Below are positions 5,786 to 10,561 of a stretch of 10,561 bases of DNA, piece after piece. Below the pieces are notes generated by a model, which did no database searches, was not told the origin of the DNA, and saw only the letters and a program-made list of their open reading frames with translations. A program made the translations under genes and the position numbers. The stretch covers positions 1 through 10,561 of the forward strand of contig PAFB01000052.1 of NCBI GenBank assembly GCA_002700865.1, written 5' to 3'. Position 1 is the stretch's first letter. Each line of letters starts with the position of its first letter. Origin of the DNA: Rhodospirillaceae bacterium. GTDB taxonomy: Bacteria; Pseudomonadota; Alphaproteobacteria; UBA7985.

Positions 5786-6640
5786 ATGCCCCTGTTGCGT
5801 CCTATCCTCGCGCCTTTCCTCGGTCTGACAATCGCGCTGTTTACAGCGGCGACAATGGCGCAGGCGCAAGTGCATGCTTACTCCAAGACCAATCAGCGCT
5901 TTGTGGTCATGGGGCAGGGGGAGCCGACTGTGGTGGTGCTCTATGGGCTGGCGTCATCCATGCAGGAGTGGATGCCTGTCGTCCGCCGCATCGCTGCGCA
6001 GTCTCAGGTATTCATCTACGAGCGCCGGGGCTATGGCCGCGCGCCAATCATCGGAACGTCACGGGGGTCGGCGGTGATTGTGGAGGAACTCGATCAGATG
6101 CTCGACGATCTCGATATTGAGGGTCCCTATGTCCTGGTCGGGCACTCCATGGGTGCGATTTACGCCCAAACCTTCGCCCGGATGTTTCCCGAAGACACCG
6201 CTGGACTGCTGCTGGTTGATCCCTCTGTCGAACAGTTAGATCGCTTCATGATGGGGGCCGATGACGAAACCACCATGCCGCCCATGACGCTGTTGATGAA
6301 CCGCGGAGCCAAGGCCGAATATCGGGGAAGGCGGCTGGCGGTGACGGAGCGCGATGCGGCTGAGCCATTGCCGCCGCATATCCCCGTGACAGTGCTTTCC
6401 GCCGGGCGGAATATGACCGGAGGGTACAGCGACTTGCAGGAGCAGGTCACGGCGCTGCAAGCCATGATGACGGTGGACAGTGATGGGGGGCGTCATCTGG
6501 TGGTCGAGCGGGCAGGGCACAATCTGCACCGTGTTGCACCACATGCGGTTGAGTTGGAGGTTGCGCGCCTGATCGCGCTTGACCGCGCCTCAGAAGCGCC
6601 TGCCCCAGAAGCGCCCACCCCAGACCCGGATAAAGAATAA
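5786..6640 (+). CDS. Exported alpha/beta hydrolase
   Basis: A 284-residue protein of the Abhydrolase_6 type. A signal peptide (about 1-28: MPLLRP, a hydrophobic core, then MAQAQ) predicts export. The nucleophile elbow is GHSMG with Ser121 (119-123), and the likely catalytic His is His245 in AGHNLH. The acid is less obvious: the strand that usually ends in Asp reads VTVLSAGRN, so Asp145 in LLVDPS, after the preceding strand, is a candidate. The oxyanion-loop motif normally written HG reads Y-G (53-54). The C-terminus ends in a Pro/Ala/Glu-rich tail after the last helix. The gene starts 33 bp after the metalloprotease stop, so co-transcription is likely. It ends exactly next to the stop codon of the opposing aminotransferase gene. 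The substrate is unknown; esterase or lipase-like hydrolysis of a small ester or amide is a family-level guess. Confidence 0.88.
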   Translation: MPLLRPILAPFLGLTIALFTAATMAQAQVHAYSKTNQRFVVMGQGEPTVVVLYGLASSMQEWMPVVRRIAAQSQVFIYERRGYGRAPIIGTSRGSAVIVEELDQMLDDLDIEGPYVLVGHSMGAIYAQTFARMFPEDTAGLLLVDPSVEQLDRFMMGADDETTMPPMTLLMNRGAKAEYRGRRLAVTERDAAEPLPPHIPVTVLSAGRNMTGGYSDLQEQVTALQAMMTVDSDGGRHLVVERAGHNLHRVAPHAVELEVARLIALDRASEAPAPEAPTPDPDKE

Positions 6641-7801
6641 CTACCCGCCGAAGTAGCCTTCCAGCCTGTCTAAAGCGGCGTTCAGCACCTCAGCAGGCTG
6701 GGCATAGCACAGGCGTAAAAAGCCCTCTCCCTGCTCACCAAAAGCAATACCCGGCGCAAGGCCGACTTTGGTCTGACGAAGAATGTCTTTGGCCGTTTGT
6801 AAGCTGTCACTGACGCCATCAACGCGGAAAAAAGCATAGAACGCACCGTCAGGTTCAATGAACTCAACCCCCTGCATCGCACCAAGACGGCGGGCGACCA
6901 AATCGTATCCTGCGCTTAGCCGCTCGTTCTGTTGCTCGATAAAGCTGTCTCCCGCGTCCAGCACTGAGGCGCCCGCAGCCTGTACGAAGGGCGGCGCGCA
7001 GGCGATGTTGAATTCGGTTAACATGGCCAAGGGCGCTTCCAACTCCGGCGGTGTCACCATCCAGCCCAGCCGCCATCCGGTCATGGCCCAGGCTTTGGAA
7101 AAGCTGTTCACAGCAACGATCCGGTCATCAGCCTTGGCAACGTCAACGAATGAGGGGGCCGAAGGGCCATGGCGGTACAGGCGGTTATAGACTTCATCCG
7201 CCACGATCCAGATGCCCAGACGCCGGCAGTGATCGAGGATCACTTGCCGATCCTGCGCGGTTAGCGTCCATCCGGTCGGGTTGTTGGGGGTGTTCAGCAC
7301 CAGACAGCGGGTTTGCGGCGTCAACGCTTCGAGCAACCGCTCGATATTCAGCGACCAGCGGCCTGTTTCAACGTGTAAACCCACCTTGTCCACCGCACCG
7401 CCGGCAATGCTGAAAGCAGCGGCGATGTTGGGCCAGTCGGGGGTAATCGTCACCACACGATCTCCCGGCTTAACCAGCGATTGCGCCGCCAGTGCCAGCC
7501 CTTGCATGCCCGAGGCGCTGACCGTGATCCGCTGAACAGGAAGCTCGACGCCATGCAGGCGGGCCAGATAGGCAGCAATCGCCGCCCGCAATGCCGGATG
7601 GCCATTGTTGGGCAGATAGTGCGCCGGTTCGCGATCCAGCGACGTCTTGGCGGCTTCCACGGCGAGACCCGGTGAGCGCCATGCTGCTTCACCGAACCAC
7701 AGCGGAATGACATCTGGATCGCCCAGACCCAGCTCAGCCACATCGCGGATTTTGCTAGGGCTTAAACCGGTGGCCCGGTCGCTGAAATCGGTGAGTGTCA
7801 T
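6641..7801 (-). CDS. Pyridoxal-phosphate aminotransferase, class I/II
   Basis: A 386-residue fold-type I aminotransferase of the aspartate-aminotransferase superfamily, of normal length and cytoplasmic. Visible cofactor residues are the NTPNNPTG motif (170-177), Asp202 and Tyr205 in ADEVYNRLY, the Schiff-base Lys236 in NSFSKAWAMTGWRLGW, Arg244 of the same motif, and Arg363 in FLRL, which should bind the substrate carboxylate. Nothing essential is missing. The amino donor cannot be predicted from sequence; a broad or aromatic/branched-chain specificity is possible. The ATG overlaps the stop of the upstream transporter gene (ATGA at 7801-7798) and has no strong ribosome site of its own, so translation is probably coupled. 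At the 3' end it meets the hydrolase gene with no intergenic base and no visible terminator. Confidence 0.92.
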   Translation of the reverse strand: MTLTDFSDRATGLSPSKIRDVAELGLGDPDVIPLWFGEAAWRSPGLAVEAAKTSLDREPAHYLPNNGHPALRAAIAAYLARLHGVELPVQRITVSASGMQGLALAAQSLVKPGDRVVTITPDWPNIAAAFSIAGGAVDKVGLHVETGRWSLNIERLLEALTPQTRCLVLNTPNNPTGWTLTAQDRQVILDHCRRLGIWIVADEVYNRLYRHGPSAPSFVDVAKADDRIVAVNSFSKAWAMTGWRLGWMVTPPELEAPLAMLTEFNIACAPPFVQAAGASVLDAGDSFIEQQNERLSAGYDLVARRLGAMQGVEFIEPDGAFYAFFRVDGVSDSLQTAKDILRQTKVGLAPGIAFGEQGEGFLRLCYAQPAEVLNAALDRLEGYFGG

Positions 7802-9147
7802 TGGGGGCCTGCTTCTTCCTTAACCCAGAACATCAGCACGAGGCCAACGGCGAAAAAGACCACGATCGGCATCATGCCAATGTCCATGTTGTTGGTCATG
7901 ATGGTTACCGTCGCCACGGCAAAAGGCCCCAGAAAAGTGGTGGCTTTTCCCGTCAGGGCGAGGAAACCAAAGTACTCCGCTCGCTGATCTTCAGGCGCCA
8001 AACGCGCCATGAATGATCGCCCGGCAGACTGCAGCGGTCCGACGAAGGTACCCAGCGCCGCGCCAAAGCCGATAAAGGCCCAAGTGGCCACGCTTTCAGG
8101 AAGCCAATAGGGTGTCGTGAGGCCCGGCACACCGAGGAGGATCAGGAAGACGAGTGAAATGATGATGACCAGCTTCGGCCCAATGCGATCATCAATCCAG
8201 CCAAACACAATCGCGCCCACTCCAGCGGTGACGTTGAGCAGGATGCCAAACAGGATGATTTGTTGCAGTTCCATCCCGTGGCGTAGCGCAGCATAGGTTG
8301 CGCCCATAGCAAACAGGGTGATGGCACCGTCGTTGAAAATCATCCGTGCAAACAGGAACAGGCGCAGGTTTGGTTGCCGCAGGATCTTGCGCCCGGTCTG
8401 AGCCACCGACTGCAAGCCCTTTGAAATCGCCTGTCCCAAGGGCAAGCCTTTCCCGGGTTGGTCGGGCGTGAACAGGAACAAAGGCAGCATGAAGACGAAG
8501 AACCAGACTGCAACAATCAGGTTGGTGGAGAGCGTTGCGTTGAGCGTCTGAGCATCGCTCTCAGCCCCCAGAACCAGGACGAGGCAAATCACCAGACTGA
8601 TCAAGCCGCCGAAATACCCAATCCCCCAGGCCCAACCGGACCATCGTCCGACGCGTTCCTTGCCCACAAGGCTCGGCAGCATGGCATTATTGAAGACGAT
8701 TCCCAGCTCAAAGCCCGCGTTGGCGACGGCGACCAGAAGGATTGCCGGGATGATAAACACGGGCTCAGGACGCATGAAAAACAGACCGACGGTGGCAACG
8801 ATGCAGATCATCGAAAATACAAAGATCCATGGCTTGCGCCGCCCACCCAGATCAGAAATCGCTCCAAAGATGGGTGCGAGCACGGCAACCAGCAGCGTGA
8901 TGAAGGTCTGCGAATATCCCCACAGGGCTTGCCCGCGCGTGTCGCTCATCCGGTCAGCAAGGCTTAGTTCTGCTTCTTGCTCAGGCGTCAAACACCCTGC
9001 CCACTCTGCTGAGCACGCGAGCGTACCGGCAAAGTAGATTGCAAAGATGAATGAGACGACAATTGTTGTGAATGCCGAGTTGGCAAAGTCGTAGAGCGCC
9101 CATGACCACAAAGCGCGGCGTCCGGGTGGTTGGGTGGTTGTCGTCAT
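7798..9147 (-). CDS. MFS transporter, Atg22/UMF family
   Basis: A 449-residue inner-membrane protein with about twelve hydrophobic segments. The N-terminal W-S-W-A-L-Y-D-F-A-N-S-A-F motif (14-26) is the hallmark of the Atg22-like/UMF branch of the major facilitator superfamily; yeast Atg22 exports amino acids from the vacuole. MFS loop motif A appears as GAISDLGGRRKP (95-106) and again in weaker form in the second half, GWIDDRIG (316-323). A conserved segment near QSAGRSFMARLAP and EYFGF (373-395) also fits. Two cysteines (45 and 52) lie in the first outside loop. I chose the ATG at 9147 because minus-strand GGGGAG at 9163-9158 is 10 nt upstream and the family motif then sits close to the N-terminus; the frame stays open to 9243. 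It is coupled to the aminotransferase gene, which suggests that an amino acid or keto acid is transported, as an inference only. Confidence 0.9.
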   Translation of the reverse strand: MTTTTQPPGRRALWSWALYDFANSAFTTIVVSFIFAIYFAGTLACSAEWAGCLTPEQEAELSLADRMSDTRGQALWGYSQTFITLLVAVLAPIFGAISDLGGRRKPWIFVFSMICIVATVGLFFMRPEPVFIIPAILLVAVANAGFELGIVFNNAMLPSLVGKERVGRWSGWAWGIGYFGGLISLVICLVLVLGAESDAQTLNATLSTNLIVAVWFFVFMLPLFLFTPDQPGKGLPLGQAISKGLQSVAQTGRKILRQPNLRLFLFARMIFNDGAITLFAMGATYAALRHGMELQQIILFGILLNVTAGVGAIVFGWIDDRIGPKLVIIISLVFLILLGVPGLTTPYWLPESVATWAFIGFGAALGTFVGPLQSAGRSFMARLAPEDQRAEYFGFLALTGKATTFLGPFAVATVTIMTNNMDIGMMPIVVFFAVGLVLMFWVKEEAGPQ

Positions 9148-9157
9148 CGGAATCATT

Positions 9158-9163
9158 CTCCCC
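9158..9163 (-). promoter_or_regulatory. Ribosome binding site deciding the transporter start
   Basis: GGGGAG on the minus strand is 10 nt before the ATG at 9147 and only 1 nt before another ATG at 9156. The first spacing is workable and the second is not, so 9147 is taken as the start. Confidence 0.65.
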
Positions 9164-9224
9164 GGTGATGCAGAAAACGGACGCTGCTTGGCGCGCCGTC
9201 GCGATAGGCGACACAGTGTGCCTG

Positions 9225-9281
9225 AGCCATGAGCCTTCGCCAACAGTACAAGCCATTCTTGGCTTTATCATTACAAGCCAT
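9225..9281. repeat. Three phased AGCCAT elements upstream of the transporter gene
   Basis: AGCCAT occurs at 9225-9230, 9251-9256 and 9276-9281, spaced 26 and 25 bp. The last two share the longer word TACAAGCCAT (9247-9256 and 9272-9281). The second copy also forms a perfect hairpin AAGCCA-TTCT-TGGCTT (9250-9265). The third lies in a near-palindrome of 16 bp (9273-9288). The 175-bp gap between the MerR-type gene and the transporter gene is where the transporter promoter should lie, so these may be regulator sites. No clear -35/-10 pair is seen. Confidence 0.45.
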
Positions 9282-9322
9282 GGTTTGTTTGTTTTTCGCC
9301 AGAGCCGGAAGTGAGAGTTTGG

Positions 9323-9739
9323 TTAGGCGCGTGTCTGAGCGGAGAGTTCCAGTGTGTCACCGGACAAAGCAAACATGACTTTGCACTTTTGACCGCTTCC
9401 CGCCGGGCAGGTCTGCACCAGACTGCGCAAGTGCTCGGTCATCTGTTCGAGATCATGCAGCTTGCTTTCCAGCGCCCGCAGATGGGTTTCGGCGATTTTG
9501 TGGACTTCATCAGCGGTCCAGCTTTCCGAGGCCTTGAGATCGAGTAACTGGCGACAGTCCTTCAGCGGGAAGCCGAGGCGGCGCGCACGGGCGAGGAACT
9601 GCAGTCTTGCGAGGTCCTCGCTCGAATACACACGGCGTCCGTTGCTGCCCTTGATCGGGGCAATCAGCCCTTCGGCTTCATAGAGCCGGATCGCCTTTTC
9701 TGTCAGTTCGGACTTTTTGATCACGTCGGCGAGTTGCAT
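9323..9739 (-). CDS. MerR-family regulator, CueR-like
   Basis: A 138-residue MerR-type transcription factor. Residues 1-70 are the winged helix-turn-helix (start MQLADVIKK, then LTEKAIRLYEAEGLI and GRRVYSSEDLARL), followed by a long dimerisation helix (about 73-108). The C-terminal loop has Cys111 and Cys119 in C-P-A-G-S-G-Q-K-C. This C-x7-C spacing matches the copper-sensing loop of E. coli CueR (Cys112/Cys120). The region corresponding to CueR Ser77 reads T-A (75-76) and has no Cys, which argues against a divalent Zn/Cd/Hg sensor. A Cu(I), Ag(I) or Au(I) sensor is therefore most likely, but no copper ATPase or oxidase gene is in view. I chose the ATG at 9739 over an in-frame TTG at 9754 because GGAGG (9749-9745) precedes it by 5 nt and it gives the standard MerR N-terminus. 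Confidence 0.88.
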   Translation of the reverse strand: MQLADVIKKSELTEKAIRLYEAEGLIAPIKGSNGRRVYSSEDLARLQFLARARRLGFPLKDCRQLLDLKASESWTADEVHKIAETHLRALESKLHDLEQMTEHLRSLVQTCPAGSGQKCKVMFALSGDTLELSAQTRA

Positions 9740-9744
9740 CGGGC

Positions 9745-9749
9745 CCTCC
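9745..9749 (-). promoter_or_regulatory. Ribosome binding site deciding the MerR-type start
   Basis: GGAGG on the minus strand lies 5 nt before the ATG at 9739. The in-frame TTG at 9754 lies upstream of this site and has none of its own. Confidence 0.7.
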
Positions 9750-9774
9750 CGCAATTGGCTTTGCCATGGTCGCT

Positions 9775-9806
9775 ACAGCTTCCCTAAGGAAAGGAAGGAC
9801 TGTCAA
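9775..9806 (-). promoter_or_regulatory. Candidate promoter and dyad in front of the MerR-type gene
   Basis: Reading leftward, a consensus -35 TTGACA (9806-9801) begins 5 nt after the stop of the fusion gene. It overlaps an imperfect dyad: ACAGTC-CTTCC on one side (9803-9793) and GGAAG-CTGT on the other (9783-9775). CTTCC/GGAAG resembles half-sites of CueR-type operators, so autoregulation is plausible. However, the dyad centre is about 12-13 nt past the -35 and no good -10 follows at the 19-20 nt spacing typical of MerR-type promoters. The call is therefore tentative. Confidence 0.4.
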
Positions 9807-9811
9807 GACGA

Positions 9812-10561
9812 TCAACCCAAAGCCGGTATTGAAAACTTAGCCAGCATCCACACCGCCATTGCCATCATCATCAGGTTTTCCGTCAGCGAGACGAACCCCA
9901 GCGGCACGTTAGAATTCCCGCCAACGCAAGCACATTTCAGCTCGCGTTTGTCGATGTAGACGGCCTTGTAGACTGATACAGCGCCAATGGTGCTGATAAA
10001 CAGCCCCACCGGTGCAGCAAGCCACGGCAACAACCCCGCAAACATCAGCAACCCGGCACCCGTTTCCGCAAAGGGATAGATATAGGCATAGCGCACCCGC
10101 CGTTGAGCGAGCAGGTCATAGCCAAGGAACTGCGTGCTGAATGCGTTCAGGTCCCGCAATTTCTGCAGGCCGAGAAGGATCATGGAGCCAGCGATAAACT
10201 GCTCTGCGGTCTTGATTGCGGCACGCACAGGGTCGCCGGCAAACCCTGCGAAATTCAGCACCACAGCCAGCAGCGCTGCAACAGCGAACAGAGCGATAAC
10301 CGGGCCATAGGTCTTGGCCTTGGGGTCCGGCACGGTTTTTCCAAAGTGGCTTAGCGTGTCCGTGTAGCCGCCTATCCGAGTGCCGTTTATCAGGATTTGC
10401 GGGGTCGTTTGTACCGATAGTTCTTCCTTCAACGCCGCAACATCATCACGCGAGCGCAACCAGCGATCGTCAACGCGGTAGCCCTGCCGTTCCAACAGCG
10501 CTTTTGCCTTCAGTCCCGAGGGGCAGATGTGGGTTGGCATGACCATCCGATAAAGAATGGC
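9812..10561 (-). CDS. Glutaredoxin-MauE/DoxX-like membrane fusion, 5' end outside the window
   Basis: The frame is open to the right edge. Codons before the ATG at 10546 read A-I-L-Y-R and continue the first strand of a glutaredoxin fold, so the true start lies beyond 10561. Counting from that internal ATG (244 residues), 1-65 are glutaredoxin-like: HICPSG (6-11) has one active-site Cys (Cys8) and lacks the second, VQTTPQILING (45-55) holds the cis-Pro, and RIGGY (57-61) follows. Residues 80-240 hold four to five membrane helices of the MauE/DoxX-like type, with KCACVGG (204-210) before the last helix, followed by NVPLGFVSLTEN. MauE proteins serve disulfide or redox maturation of periplasmic enzymes; the cysteines here suggest thiol relay or metal binding (inference). 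It lies directly upstream of the CueR-like gene in the same orientation, so a copper or thiol-stress role is plausible. Confidence 0.88.
   Translation of the reverse strand, partial: AILYRMVMPTHICPSGLKAKALLERQGYRVDDRWLRSRDDVAALKEELSVQTTPQILINGTRIGGYTDTLSHFGKTVPDPKAKTYGPVIALFAVAALLAVVLNFAGFAGDPVRAAIKTAEQFIAGSMILLGLQKLRDLNAFSTQFLGYDLLAQRRVRYAYIYPFAETGAGLLMFAGLLPWLAAPVGLFISTIGAVSVYKAVYIDKRELKCACVGGNSNVPLGFVSLTENLMMMAMAVWMLAKFSIPALG

Noticed and set aside
8458..8967. Plus-strand ORF of 169 codons inside the transporter gene
   Set aside because: It is the antisense image of transmembrane-coding sequence, very rich in polar residues as expected from complementing hydrophobic codons, with no start signal.
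9157..9243. N-terminal extension of the transporter to 9243
   Set aside because: The extra residues are Arg/Ser-rich and unlike the family; the GGGGAG site sits in front of the ATG at 9147.
9775..9806. Canonical CueR operator controlling a copper exporter
   Set aside because: The dyad centre is off the middle of a 19-20 nt spacer, there is no good -10 box, and the gene downstream is the regulator itself; kept only as a tentative site.

Overview
The window is a moderately GC-rich bacterial chromosome segment. It most likely comes from a marine alphaproteobacterium of the Rhodobacterales type. I infer this from remembered protein resemblance: the MOSC protein, the glutaredoxin-MauE fusion followed by a CueR-like regulator, and an RTX protease with an adhesin-like N-terminus. 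No rRNA or other marker supports it. There is no tRNA, rRNA, CRISPR array or insertion sequence, and coding density is ordinary.

Layout, left to right. Positions 1-194 hold inverted repeats and a clear leftward intrinsic terminator. A leftward gene (195-2642) encodes an exported caspase-fold protein. It appears to have lost its catalytic cysteine and carries four composite units of SH3-like domain plus helical pair. A 467-base divergent intergenic region (2643-3109) is rich in small palindromes. Three rightward genes follow: a MOSC-domain protein (3110-3703), a serralysin-like zinc metalloprotease with RTX repeats and an unusual N-terminal half (3770-5752), and an exported alpha/beta hydrolase (5786-6640). 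The hydrolase abuts, tail to tail with no spacer, a leftward gene for a PLP-dependent aminotransferase (6641-7801). That gene overlaps by ATGA the end of an upstream Atg22/UMF-type MFS transporter gene (7798-9147). Further right, also leftward, are a MerR/CueR-like regulator (9323-9739) and a glutaredoxin-MauE membrane fusion (9812 to the right edge). The fusion gene is open at the window end, so its true start lies outside.

How they may work together. The transporter and aminotransferase look translationally coupled, which suggests handling of one amino acid or keto acid. The MerR protein has a CueR-spaced cysteine pair, and the fusion carries thiol motifs. Together they look like the end of a metal or thiol-redox cluster that continues to the right. 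The caspase-like protein and the metalloprotease-hydrolase pair are all predicted to act outside the cytoplasm, but nothing in the sequence proves they cooperate.

I do not see a clearly new multi-gene system. The items most worth a second look are the apparently inactive caspase with its modular repeat tail, and the metalloprotease with a Met-turn change, an insertion in its C-terminal domain and a membrane-segment N-terminus. Next are the three phased AGCCAT elements upstream of the transporter and the palindrome-rich leader upstream of the MOSC gene.
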